Positions 1 to 8,319 of a stretch of 64,000 bases of DNA are shown one piece after another (position 1 is the first letter of the stretch; each line of letters opens with the position of its first letter). The notes beneath the pieces were generated by a model. It made no database searches and was not told the origin of the DNA. It worked only from the letters and a program-made list of their open reading frames with translations. The translations under genes were made by a program, and so were the position numbers. Origin of the DNA: Stenotrophomonas indicatrix (GTDB taxonomy: Bacteria > Pseudomonadota > Gammaproteobacteria > Xanthomonadales > Xanthomonadaceae); the NCBI RefSeq assembly GCF_002750975.1, contig NZ_PEJS01000001.1, positions 3,162,001 to 3,226,000 of the forward strand, in the 5' to 3' direction.

Positions 1-671
1 GGGTATCGGTGGGCCATTCGCAGGGCGGCGCTGCCGCGCTCACTGCCGGCCATCTGGCACCGTCCTATGGACCCTCGCTGCAGTACCGCGGCAGCTTCAC
101 CACCGGCACACCCACGGCCGTCGAACTGACCGCGCTGGTGATGAAGCCGGACAGCCGCACGCCGAATCCGGGCGCGCTCAATGCCTATCACGCCTACCTC
201 CTCGATGGCCTGCTGCAGGTGGAGCCGCGTATCGCACGCGTACTCAGCGATGAAGGCCATGCACGGGTCGCGCTGGCGCGCCAGCAGTGCCTGGGCCCGC
301 TGGCGGCCACCCTGGAAGGGGCGAACACGGGAGAAATGTTCAGCGCACCGTTGACCTCGGTGCCGGGCATCTGGGCGCTGCTGCATGACTATCTGGGCGT
401 GCCACGGCGGGGCTTCAGCCAGCCGTTGATGCTGGGCCACGGCAGCGAGGATCGCGACGTGCCCTATCTCACCACCCTGCTGTATGCCGTCGGTCTGGCC
501 CTGCGCGGCGAACCGGTGGCATTCCGCCGATACCCGGTCGACCATCGCGGCACGCTGGACGCAGCGGCGGCCGATGGCCTGGCATTCGTGCGTGCGCGGC
601 TGGGGGACAGCCAATTTGACGAGGCCGCCGAAACCGCCGGCCTGGAGCAGCTGCTCAACGAAGCCCGGTAG
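1..671 (+). CDS. Alpha/beta-hydrolase (secretory-lipase-like), 3' part
   Basis: The frame is already open at the window edge, so this is only the C-terminal part of the gene. The visible part starts with a GHSQGG nucleophile elbow, whose Ser is the expected catalytic nucleophile. A late GHGSEDRDVP segment (likely acid residue) and a DHRGTL segment (likely His) complete a plausible triad. This arrangement fits secretory-lipase or prolyl-oligopeptidase-like hydrolases. The substrate cannot be told from the sequence. The TAG stop at 669-671 is also the GTAG head of a SMAG-type palindrome. The N-terminus, and any signal peptide, lies outside the window. Confidence 0.7.
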   Translation, partial: VSVGHSQGGAAALTAGHLAPSYGPSLQYRGSFTTGTPTAVELTALVMKPDSRTPNPGALNAYHAYLLDGLLQVEPRIARVLSDEGHARVALARQQCLGPLAATLEGANTGEMFSAPLTSVPGIWALLHDYLGVPRRGFSQPLMLGHGSEDRDVPYLTTLLYAVGLALRGEPVAFRRYPVDHRGTLDAAAADGLAFVRARLGDSQFDEAAETAGLEQLLNEAR

Positions 672-773
672 ATCCACGCCGTGCATCGATGGGCGATACA
701 CCCGGTTGCCGGCCAGCGGCCGGCACTACCGATGGATCCATCGAACATTGGTAGCGCCGGGCCATGCCCGGCG
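668..773. repeat. SMAG/REP palindromes downstream of the hydrolase
   Basis: Three GTAG-headed units lie between the hydrolase and nadE. A degenerate GTAGATCCACGCC unit overlaps the hydrolase stop codon. A unit on the minus strand (707-729) has stem TGCCGGCC/GGCCGGCA. A unit on the plus strand (751-773) has stem CGCCGGGC/GCCCGGCG. The GTAG head and imperfect hairpin match the SMAG class of REP sequences known from S. maltophilia. Confidence 0.85.
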
Positions 774-781
774 ACCGGCCC

Positions 782-2416
782 TCAGCTCTTGTAGCCGTTG
801 CTGATCGGGTAGCGGCGCTCACGCCCGAACGCGCGGCGCGAGACCTTCGGGCCCGGCGCGGCCTGGTGCCGCTTCCACTCGCTGATCCGCACCAGCCGCA
901 GCACACGATCCACCACCGCCGCGTCATAGCCTGCAGCGACGATCTCCGTGCGCGACTGCTCCTGGTCGATGTAGCGGTACAGGATGCCGTCCAGCACGTC
1001 GTAGGCCGGCAGTGAATCCTGGTCGGTCTGGTTTTCGCGCAGTTCGGCCGAGGGCGGGCGGCTGATCACCGCCGGCGGGATCACCGGCGCACCGCCAACG
1101 GTGTTGCGCCACTTGGACAGGCCGAACACCTCGGTCTTGTACAGGTCCTTCAGCGGCGCGTAACCCCCGCACATGTCGCCATAGATGGTGGCGTAGCCGA
1201 CCGCGTACTCGCTCTTGTTGCCGGTGGTCAGCAGCAGGCCACCGAACTTGTTGGCCAGTGCCATCAGGATCACGCCACGGCTGCGCGACTGCAGGTTCTC
1301 CTCGGTCACATCCGGCGTGGTGCCCTCGAACATCGGTGCCAGCGCCTGCATCAGGCCCTGGAACGCCGGCTCGATGGAAACGGCTTCCAGCTTCACGCCC
1401 AGCGCCTGGCACTGCTCGGCGGCCAGGTCGTTGGACATGCCGGCGGTATAGCGCGACGGCAGGCGCACCGCCGTCACGTTCTCCGCGCCCAGTGCATCGA
1501 CCGCCATGGCCAGCACGATCGCCGAGTCGATGCCACCGGACAGACCCAGCCACACCTTCTTGAAACCGTTCTTGCTGCAGTAGTCCTGGATGCCGCGGGT
1601 CACCGCGCGCCACGCCAGCGCATCCATGCTCTCGTCGCCGTCGTCCATCCATACCTGCGGCAGGAAGCGGCGGGTAGCGCCGTCGTAGTCCACCACCAGC
1701 CACTGGTCGACGAAGGCCGCCGCGGCCGGGTGCACTGTGCCATCGCCATCGGCCACCACCGATGCACCATCGAACACCAGCGCGTCCTGGCCGCCCACCA
1801 CGTTGAGGTAAGCGATGGCCGCGCCGCTTTCGCGGGTGCGTGCAGCCAGCACGGCGTCACGCTGGGCATGCTTGCCGCGCTCGTACGGCGAGGCATTGGG
1901 CACCACCACCAGCTGCGCGCCGGCACGCACCGTATCGGCCAGCGGCTCGGCGAACCACAGGTCCTCGCAGATCAGCAGGCCGACCGGGATGCCGTCGACC
2001 TCGAACACGCAGCTGCCACCGTCCGGGTCGACATCAAAGTAGCGGCGCTCGTCGAACACCGCGTAATTGGGCAGTTCGCGCTTGCGGTAGGTCTGCTCCA
2101 CCAGGCCATCGCGCAGCACGCTGGCCGCGTTGTAGACCACCGCACCGGCCGCCTGCGGCCAACCGACCACGGCGGTGATGCCACGGCACGCAGCAGCAAT
2201 GCGGATCATCGCCTGCTCGCACTCGTACAGGAAGCCCGGGCGCAGCAGCAGGTCCTCCGGCGGATAGCCGCTGACTGCCAGCTCGGGGAACATCACCAGC
2301 CCGGCGCCGTACTCATCGCGCGCCTGGCCGATCATCTCGATGATGCGCTCGGTGTTGCCGGCGACATCGCCAACCGGGAAGTCGAACTGCGCCATCGCGA
2401 TGCGGATCGAAGCCAT
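782..2416 (-). CDS. nadE: Glutamine-dependent NAD+ synthetase
   Basis: Makes NAD+ from deamido-NAD+ using ATP and ammonia released from glutamine, in the cytosol. The 544-aa protein has the two-domain layout of the glutaminase-containing form. An N-terminal nitrilase-type amidase carries the triad E45 (MFPELAVSGY), K112 (RKRELPNY) and C150 (LLICEDLW). The C-terminal synthetase domain begins near residue 280 with the PP-loop GLSGGIDSA and later has the TGNKSE motif. I chose the ATG at 2416 because the protein then begins MASIRIAMAQ, as family members do. A longer in-frame start at 2479 would translate a SMAG palindrome. Possible -10 TACAAT at 2449-2454. Confidence 0.96.
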   Translation of the reverse strand: MASIRIAMAQFDFPVGDVAGNTERIIEMIGQARDEYGAGLVMFPELAVSGYPPEDLLLRPGFLYECEQAMIRIAAACRGITAVVGWPQAAGAVVYNAASVLRDGLVEQTYRKRELPNYAVFDERRYFDVDPDGGSCVFEVDGIPVGLLICEDLWFAEPLADTVRAGAQLVVVPNASPYERGKHAQRDAVLAARTRESGAAIAYLNVVGGQDALVFDGASVVADGDGTVHPAAAAFVDQWLVVDYDGATRRFLPQVWMDDGDESMDALAWRAVTRGIQDYCSKNGFKKVWLGLSGGIDSAIVLAMAVDALGAENVTAVRLPSRYTAGMSNDLAAEQCQALGVKLEAVSIEPAFQGLMQALAPMFEGTTPDVTEENLQSRSRGVILMALANKFGGLLLTTGNKSEYAVGYATIYGDMCGGYAPLKDLYKTEVFGLSKWRNTVGGAPVIPPAVISRPPSAELRENQTDQDSLPAYDVLDGILYRYIDQEQSRTEIVAAGYDAAVVDRVLRLVRISEWKRHQAAPGPKVSRRAFGRERRYPISNGYKS

Positions 2417-2469
2417 GAGGGTCCAGCCTGTGGTTGCAATGCGCACATTGTAGCGCCGCGACATGCGCT

Positions 2470-2531
2470 CGCCGGGCATGGCCCGGCGCTACCGCGTGGA
2501 CCATTCTGGTAGCGCCGGGCCATGCCCGGCG
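2470..2531. repeat. Inverted pair of SMAG/REP palindromes
   Basis: A minus-strand unit (2470-2492) and a plus-strand unit (2509-2531), both of the GTAGCGCCGGGC type, face each other across 16 bp. Paired inverted REPs like this can form a larger cruciform. They lie upstream of nadE and just beyond the sucCD terminator. Confidence 0.88.
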
Positions 2532-2544
2532 GATGCCCAGACGC

Positions 2545-2572
2545 AGAAAGGCCGCCCTGAGGCGGCCTTTCT
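2545..2572 (-). terminator. Rho-independent terminator after sucCD
   Basis: A perfect 12-bp stem (AGAAAGGCCGCC / GGCGGCCTTTCT) with a CTGA loop. The T-rich 3' half of the stem suits termination of the leftward sucC-sucD transcript, whose last stop codon is about 60 bp upstream. Confidence 0.8.
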
Positions 2573-2634
2573 GTTTCAAGCAGCCGGCCAACGGCCCGGC
2601 TCTACAAACACGTAGCCGCTGCGCGGCTGCGGTC

Positions 2635-3510
2635 TTATTTCACCAGCTTGGCGATGGCAGCGCCCAGGTCGCCCGGCGAACGCACGGTGACGACGCCAGC
2701 AGCTTCCATGGCAGCAAACTTGCCTTCGGCAGTGCCCTTGCCGCCCGATGCAATCGCACCGGCATGGCCCATGCGCTTGCCGGCCGGAGCCGAAGCACCC
2801 GCGATGAAACCGACGACCGGCTTCTTCACGTGGTTCTTGATGTACTCGGCACCGGCTTCTTCAGCGTCGCCGCCGATTTCGCCGACCATGATGATGCCTT
2901 CGGTCTGCGGGTCTTCGTTGAACAGCTTCAGGCAGTCGACGAAGTTCAGGCCGTTGATCGGGTCACCACCGATGCCGATGCAGGTGGACTGGCCCAGGCC
3001 GACTTCGGTGGTCTGCTTGACCGCTTCATAGGTCAGGGTGCCCGAACGCGACACGATGCCGATCTTGCCCGGCTTGTGGATGTGGCCCGGCATGATGCCG
3101 ATCTTGCACTCACCCGGGGTGATGACGCCCGGGCAGTTCGGCCCGATCAGCACGGTGTCCGGATGCGAACGGGTCAGCACGTTCTTGACGCGCAGCATGT
3201 CCAGCACCGGAATGCCTTCGGTGATGCAGACGATGACCTTGATGCCGGCAGCAGCGGCTTCCAGGATCGCGTCAGCCGCGTACGGCGGCGGCACGTAGAT
3301 GACCGAAGCGTTGGCGCCGGTGCTCTGCACGGCGTCGGCAACGGTGTTGAAGACCGGCAGGTCGATATGGGTGGTACCACCCTTGCCCGGGGTCACGCCG
3401 CCAACAACCTGGGTGCCGTACTCGATCATCTGAGTGGCGTGGAAGGTGCCCTGCTGGCCGGTGAAGCCCTGCACGATCACCTTGGTGTTCTTATTGATCA
3501 AAACTGACAT
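2635..3510 (-). CDS. sucD: Succinyl-CoA ligase (ADP-forming) alpha subunit
   Basis: TCA-cycle enzyme subunit that binds CoA and carries the phosphohistidine intermediate of the succinyl-CoA to succinate step, with ATP formed. The 291-aa length is typical. Visible motifs are an N-terminal CoA-binding Rossmann domain ([12 protein letters not shown]), the GPNCPGVI segment, the [10 protein letters not shown] loop, and the active-site His in [12 protein letters not shown]. It follows sucC by about 20 bp in the same direction, so the two are cotranscribed and ended by the terminator at 2545-2572. Confidence 0.98.
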   Translation of the reverse strand: MSVLINKNTKVIVQGFTGQQGTFHATQMIEYGTQVVGGVTPGKGGTTHIDLPVFNTVADAVQSTGANASVIYVPPPYAADAILEAAAAGIKVIVCITEGIPVLDMLRVKNVLTRSHPDTVLIGPNCPGVITPGECKIGIMPGHIHKPGKIGIVSRSGTLTYEAVKQTTEVGLGQSTCIGIGGDPINGLNFVDCLKLFNEDPQTEGIIMVGEIGGDAEEAGAEYIKNHVKKPVVGFIAGASAPAGKRMGHAGAIASGGKGTAEGKFAAMEAAGVVTVRSPGDLGAAIAKLVK

Positions 3511-3531
3511 TGGATTTCCTTCGGTGTCGGA

Positions 3532-4701
3532 TCAGGCGGCGTTCTTGACAGCTTCGACGACCTTCTTGGCACCGTCGTTGATGTTGTCGGCCGGGATGAT
3601 GGCCATGCCGCTGTCACGCAGCAGCTGCTTGCCTTCTTCCACGTTGGTGCCTTCCAGACGCACCACGACCGGAACCTTGACGCCCACTTCCTTCACGGCG
3701 GCAATGATGCCTTCGGCAATCATGTCGCAGCGGACGATGCCGCCGAAGATGTTGACGAAGATGCCTTCGACCTTGTCCGAGGACAGGATCAGCTTGAACG
3801 CTTCGATGACGCGCTGCTTGTTGGCGCCGCCGCCCACGTCCAGGAAGTTCGCCGGCTCGCCGCCGTTGAGCTTGATGACGTCCATGGTGGCCATGGCCAG
3901 GCCTGCGCCGTTGACCATGCAGCCGATGTTGCCGTCCATGGTGACGTAGTTGATGTCCAGCTCCGAAGCGATCACTTCGGTCGGATCTTCCTGGGTCTTG
4001 TCGCGCATGGCGACCAGGGCCTTCTGGCGGAACGCGGCGTTGTCGTCGCTGTCGAACTTACCGTCCAGCGCGTACAGGTTGCCGTCGTCCAGGATGGCCA
4101 GCGGGTTGATTTCAACCAGCGCCAGGTCCTTTTCGTTGAACAGGCGGTACAGGTTCACCATGATATTGGCGAACTGGCCGGCCTGCTTGGCGGTCAGGCC
4201 CAGCTTGAAGCCGAAATCACGACCGTGGTAACCCTGCACGCCTTCGACGAAGTCGACGTTCAGCGAGTGGATCAGCTCCGGGGTTTCAGCGGCGACCTGC
4301 TCGATCTCCACGCCGCCTTCCGAAGAAGCGATGTAGGTGATGGTCTTGGTGCCACGGTCAACCAGCACCGACAGGTACAGTTCCTTGACGATCTCGCCAG
4401 CGGTGGTCACCAGCACCAGGTTGACCGGCAGTTCAACGCCAGCGGTCTGGTAGGTGGCCATCTTGGTGCCGAGCATCTTGGCCGCAGCGGCCTTCACGTC
4501 GTCGGTGGTCTTGCAGAACTTGACGCCGCCAGCCTTGCCGCGGCCGCCAGCGTGGATCTGCGCCTTGACCATCCAGGGGCCCTGGCCCAGGGAGTTGGCA
4601 GCGGCAACAGCTTCGTCCGGGGTCGCAGCGACCTTGCCGGCCGGGACCGGGATGCCGTACTCGGCAAGCAGTTGTTTTGACTGGTATTCGTGGAAATTCA
4701 T
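3532..4701 (-). CDS. sucC: Succinyl-CoA ligase beta subunit
   Basis: The nucleotide- and succinate-binding partner of SucD in the TCA cycle. At 389 aa it matches the family length. It starts [12 protein letters not shown], the standard N-terminus. It has an ATP-grasp domain ([15 protein letters not shown]) and a C-terminal flavodoxin-like ligase domain ([12 protein letters not shown]). It is the first gene of a sucC-sucD operon, divergent from pilS. Confidence 0.98.
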   Translation of the reverse strand: MNFHEYQSKQLLAEYGIPVPAGKVAATPDEAVAAANSLGQGPWMVKAQIHAGGRGKAGGVKFCKTTDDVKAAAAKMLGTKMATYQTAGVELPVNLVLVTTAGEIVKELYLSVLVDRGTKTITYIASSEGGVEIEQVAAETPELIHSLNVDFVEGVQGYHGRDFGFKLGLTAKQAGQFANIMVNLYRLFNEKDLALVEINPLAILDDGNLYALDGKFDSDDNAAFRQKALVAMRDKTQEDPTEVIASELDINYVTMDGNIGCMVNGAGLAMATMDVIKLNGGEPANFLDVGGGANKQRVIEAFKLILSSDKVEGIFVNIFGGIVRCDMIAEGIIAAVKEVGVKVPVVVRLEGTNVEEGKQLLRDSGMAIIPADNINDGAKKVVEAVKNAA

Positions 4702-5077
4702 GCGTCACCGTGGGAATAGGAACGACCGCACGCAATTCCTCAGGGCCCCGGCGGGGCGCCGGCATGGACCGCGGCGGGCCCACTATTGTGGCCGAGCCGG
4801 CGCCGGGGCGCAAAGAAGTATGGACAAAAGGCCGGAACCGGCCAGATTTCCATGGTCATTCAGGCAGTTGCGGCACGGGCTGGATCACGCCGCAAACGCC
4901 CGCCCCGGCCGACTGCGCAGCCCAGCCCGGTACAGGCGCCCTATACTGGCCCCGTAAATTCGACCCACGGTGCCGGCAACCGGGCAGCGAGCAGATCCGA
5001 CGATCGGGGGACGTCGGGCAGGTTCGGCCCACCGCCGTCATGACCCAGTTCCAGGCAGCCAGAAGGGGAGTTCCGGC
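4702..5077. promoter_or_regulatory. Divergent sucC / pilS intergenic region
   Basis: This 376-bp gap has no credible gene. On the plus strand a TATACT hexamer at 4942-4947 is a possible -10 for pilS, but no good -35 lies at the right distance. On the minus strand CACAATAG-type sequence near 4790 could serve sucC. A strong Shine-Dalgarno AAGGGGAG at 5062-5069 precedes the pilS GTG. Confidence 0.4.
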
Positions 5078-6691
5078 GTGTCACCCAGTGCTTCATTGAT
5101 CGACCGCATCGAATCGATACCGCGGCGCGAGCTGTATTTCTTCGCCCTGTACCGGGTGCTGATCGCCTCGGTCATCGCCGCCCTGCTGTACAGCCCGTTG
5201 TCGGCCATGGTCGGCGAAGCCCACCACCCGCGTCTGGCCTATTCGGTCGGCGCCACCTATCTGCTGCTGTCCCTGTTGTGGTTGGTGATCGGCCGCAACG
5301 AACGCTGGCTGCGGCCGATCGTGGTTGGCGGCGTGCTGCTGGACATCGTCGCCGCCAGCCTGCTGGCGCATGCCCTGCCCGGCGCCAGCGCCGGCATCTC
5401 GATGTCGCTGCTGTTCAACATCGCCGCCGCCGCCACCCTGCTGCCGCTCAGCTGGGGCCTGGTGCTGGCGCTGGCCGCCAGCGTCGCCACCGCTGCCGAA
5501 TACCTGTGGAAGGTGCTGGAAGGCGGCGACCCCACCCGCACCCTGGCCGAACTGGCGATGTTCGCCACCAGCTACCTGGCCCTGGCCTTCATCAGCTACC
5601 AGGTCGGCAACCGTGCACGCCGCAACCAGCAGCTGGCCAACCAGCGTGGCGACGAAGTGGCCAATCTGTTCCAGATCAACGAACTGATCATCCGCCGCAT
5701 GCGCACCGGCGTGGTGGTGGTGGACGCGGACAACCGCATCACCCTGGCCAACGAAGCTGCCTCGATCCTGCTGGGCGACCGCGATGGCAACAGTGATTCG
5801 GGCCGCCTCGACCTGGCCAGTGTCGCCCCCGAACTTGCCCGGCGCCTGCAACGCTGGCGCAACGGCTGGGCACAGGATGAAATGCCGCTGCAGCTCAACC
5901 CCGACCAGCCGGAAGTGCAGCCACGCTTCGCCCGCCTGCTGGCCGGCAGCGACCTGGTGCTGGTGTTCCTGGACGACTCCAGCGTGGTCTCGCGCCGCGC
6001 CGAATCGCTCACCCTGTCGGCGATGGGGCGCTTCTCGGCCAGCCTCGCGCACGAGATCCGCAACCCGCTGGCGGCCATCAACTACGCCGTGCAGCTGCTG
6101 GAGGAAGGCACCGGCTTCAACGAAAGCGACCGTCGCCTGCTGCAGATCATCCACCAGCAGTGCCAGCGCACCAACGGCATCGTTGAAAGCGTGCTGGGCC
6201 TGGCCCGACGCGAACGCGCCAACCCGGAAAATGTCGACCTGGCCGCCTTCGTGCGCCGCTTCGTGCTGGAGTACAAGCAGGGCCAGACGCTGGAAACCGA
6301 CAGCATCGAGCCGATCATCAACGACACCTCGGTGCCGGCCCAGGTCGACCCGCGCCACCTGTACCAGGTGCTGACCGTGCTGGTGCACAACGCCCTCAAG
6401 TACGGCCGCATCGGCGAGCAGCCCGCGCGCGTGCGGCTGCGCGTGGCGCAGCACGAGCGAAGTGCGGTGATCGACGTGATGGACCGTGGCCCCGGCATCC
6501 CCGAGACCGTCGCCGCGCAGCTGTTCCGCCCCTTCTTCACCACCTCCGAGCACGGCACCGGCCTGGGCCTGTACATCGCCCGCGAGCTGTGCAGGGCCAA
6601 CCAGGCGCGGCTGGATTACATCCCCGTCCCCGCCGGCGGCTCCTGCTTCCGCCTGGTACTGCCCGGCCCGCACACCCTGCTTCCGCACTGA
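5078..6691 (+). CDS. pilS: Type IV pilus sensor histidine kinase PilS
   Basis: Membrane sensor kinase of the NtrB type that phosphorylates PilR to control pilin transcription. The 537-aa protein has several N-terminal membrane segments (about residues 20-200, probably six), a cytoplasmic PAS-like linker (RTGVVVVDADNRI), and a HisKA domain with the phospho-acceptor H325 in SLAHEIRNPL. The C-terminal ATPase domain has an N box (HNALKYG) and G boxes (DRGPGIP, GTGLGLYIA). The GTG at 5078 is chosen for its well-spaced AAGGGGAG; the open frame continues upstream to 4970 without family resemblance. It is followed 54 bp later by pilR in the same direction. Confidence 0.95.
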   Translation: MSPSASLIDRIESIPRRELYFFALYRVLIASVIAALLYSPLSAMVGEAHHPRLAYSVGATYLLLSLLWLVIGRNERWLRPIVVGGVLLDIVAASLLAHALPGASAGISMSLLFNIAAAATLLPLSWGLVLALAASVATAAEYLWKVLEGGDPTRTLAELAMFATSYLALAFISYQVGNRARRNQQLANQRGDEVANLFQINELIIRRMRTGVVVVDADNRITLANEAASILLGDRDGNSDSGRLDLASVAPELARRLQRWRNGWAQDEMPLQLNPDQPEVQPRFARLLAGSDLVLVFLDDSSVVSRRAESLTLSAMGRFSASLAHEIRNPLAAINYAVQLLEEGTGFNESDRRLLQIIHQQCQRTNGIVESVLGLARRERANPENVDLAAFVRRFVLEYKQGQTLETDSIEPIINDTSVPAQVDPRHLYQVLTVLVHNALKYGRIGEQPARVRLRVAQHERSAVIDVMDRGPGIPETVAAQLFRPFFTTSEHGTGLGLYIARELCRANQARLDYIPVPAGGSCFRLVLPGPHTLLPH

Positions 6692-6745
6692 TTCCGTGCG
6701 TCAAACATTTGTCGCCTTCCACACCCTCGGCTATCTTTCCCACCC

Positions 6746-8119
6746 ATGAACGAAACCCGCAGCGCCCTCGTCGTCGACGATGAACGCGATATCCGCGAAC
6801 TGCTGGTGTTGACCCTCGGCCGCATGGGCCTGCGCATCAGCACCGCCGCCAACCTCGCCGAAGCCCGCGAACTGCTGGCCAGCAATCCCTATGACCTGTG
6901 CATCACCGACATGCGCCTGCCCGATGGCAATGGCATCGAACTGGTCAGCGAGATCGCCCAGCACTACCCGCGCACGCCGGTGGCGATGATCACCGCCTTC
7001 GGCAGCATGGACCTGGCCGTGGAAGCACTGAAAGCCGGTGCCTTCGATTTCGTCAGCAAGCCGGTGGACATCACCGTACTGCGCGGCCTGGTCAAGCATG
7101 CGCTGGAACTCAACAACGGCGAACGCCCCGTTGCCGGCCCCGCCGCCGAACAGGCCGCACGCCTGCTCGGCGAATCGCCGGCAATGGACGTGCTGCGCGC
7201 CACCATCGGCAAGGTTGCGCGCAGCCAGGCGCCGGTCTACATCCTGGGCGAATCCGGGGTGGGCAAGGAACTGGTTGCACGCACCATCCATGCACAGGGT
7301 GCACGCGCCGCTGGGCCGTTCGTGCCGGTCAACTGTGGCGCCATTCCCACCGAGTTGATGGAGAGCGAGTTCTTCGGCCACCGCAAGGGCAGCTTCACCG
7401 GCGCCCATGCCGACAAGCCGGGACTGTTCCAGGCCGCACACGGCGGCACCCTGTTCCTGGATGAAGTGGCCGAGCTGCCGCTGCAGATGCAGGTGAAGCT
7501 GCTGCGTGCGATCCAGGAAAAATCGGTGCGCGCGGTGGGCGCCCCCAGCGAAGAGCCGGTGGACGTGCGCATCCTCTCGGCCACCCACAAGGATCTGGCC
7601 GAGCTGGTCGAAGACGGGCGCTTCCGCCACGACCTCTACTACCGCATCAACGTCATCGAACTGCGCGTACCGCCGCTGCGCGAGCGTCGCCAGGACCTGC
7701 CCGCGCTGGCCGCGTCGATCCTGGCGCGGCTGGCCCGCAGCCACGGCCGCGCCACCCCGCTGCTGGCGCCGTCGGCGCTGGACGCGTTGGCCCAGTACGG
7801 CTTCCCCGGCAACGTACGCGAGCTGGAGAACATCCTGGAACGCGCGCTGGCACTGGCCGAGGAAGACCGTATCGGCGCCGACGACCTGCGCCTGCCGCAG
7901 CATGCGCCGCGCTCACCGGGCAGCGCTGCGCACGCCGAAGCCGTGGTGGATCTGCATCCGGGCAGTGCCGCCCTGCCCTCGTATATCGAGCAGCTCGAGC
8001 GCAGTGCGATCCAGCGCGCGCTGGAAGAAAACCGCTGGAACAAGACCCGCACCGCCGCGCAGCTGGGCATCACCTTCCGCGCGCTGCGCTACAAGCTGAA
8101 GAAGCTGGGGATGGAATAA
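6746..8119 (+). CDS. pilR: Type IV pilus response regulator PilR (sigma-54 activator)
   Basis: NtrC-family activator of sigma-54 promoters, partner of PilS. At 457 aa it has three parts: a receiver domain with phospho-acceptor D55 ([10 protein letters not shown]), an AAA+ domain and a C-terminal Fis-type helix-turn-helix ([17 protein letters not shown]). The AAA+ domain has Walker A GESGVGKE, the sigma-54 contact loop GSFTGA, and Walker B GGTLFLDE. The Ser in GSFTGA instead of the usual Ala is, as far as I recall, normal for PilR. The expected target, a sigma-54 promoter ahead of the main pilin, is present at 11345-11359. A TATCTT at 6732-6737 suggests a very short leader or readthrough from pilS. 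Confidence 0.95.
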   Translation: MNETRSALVVDDERDIRELLVLTLGRMGLRISTAANLAEARELLASNPYDLCITDMRLPDGNGIELVSEIAQHYPRTPVAMITAFGSMDLAVEALKAGAFDFVSKPVDITVLRGLVKHALELNNGERPVAGPAAEQAARLLGESPAMDVLRATIGKVARSQAPVYILGESGVGKELVARTIHAQGARAAGPFVPVNCGAIPTELMESEFFGHRKGSFTGAHADKPGLFQAAHGGTLFLDEVAELPLQMQVKLLRAIQEKSVRAVGAPSEEPVDVRILSATHKDLAELVEDGRFRHDLYYRINVIELRVPPLRERRQDLPALAASILARLARSHGRATPLLAPSALDALAQYGFPGNVRELENILERALALAEEDRIGADDLRLPQHAPRSPGSAAHAEAVVDLHPGSAALPSYIEQLERSAIQRALEENRWNKTRTAAQLGITFRALRYKLKKLGME

Positions 8120-8136
8120 GGCGGGGCACCCCGTGG

Positions 8137-8315
8137 TGGTGCCGGCCGCTGGCCGGCAACCTCGTGCACCGCGCCATCCACGCACGGCGTGGATCAACCG
8201 GCCGTTCTGCGTCGAAATGGTAGTGCCGGCCGCTGGCCGGCAACCTCATGTACCGCGTCATCCACGCATGGCGTGGATCTACTGGTTACCCAATCCACGC
8301 ATGGCGTGGATCTAC
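8137..8315. repeat. Array of five SMAG/REP palindromes
   Basis: The gap between the convergent pilR and pilB genes is filled by five units: 8137-8160 (plus, GTGG head, TGCCGGCC stem), 8176-8198 (minus, ATCCACGC stem), 8220-8244 (plus, GTAGTGCCGGCC), 8260-8282 (minus, ATCCACGC) and 8293-8315 (minus, ATCCACGC). At least two stem subfamilies alternate, as in a duplicated two-unit module. The array probably acts as a bidirectional transcription or decay barrier; that function is inferred. Confidence 0.9.
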
Positions 8316-8319
8316 GGCA

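Noticed and set aside
2417..2479. Longer nadE start at 2479
   Set aside because: The extra residues come from a SMAG palindrome, and the family N-terminus begins at 2416.
5093..6688. Long open frame on the minus strand opposite pilS
   Set aside because: High GC keeps the opposite frame open. The translation is His/Gln/Val-rich and has no domain, while the plus strand clearly encodes PilS. The same applies to 27540-29942 (minus), 37579-40707 (plus) and 56479-59238 (plus).
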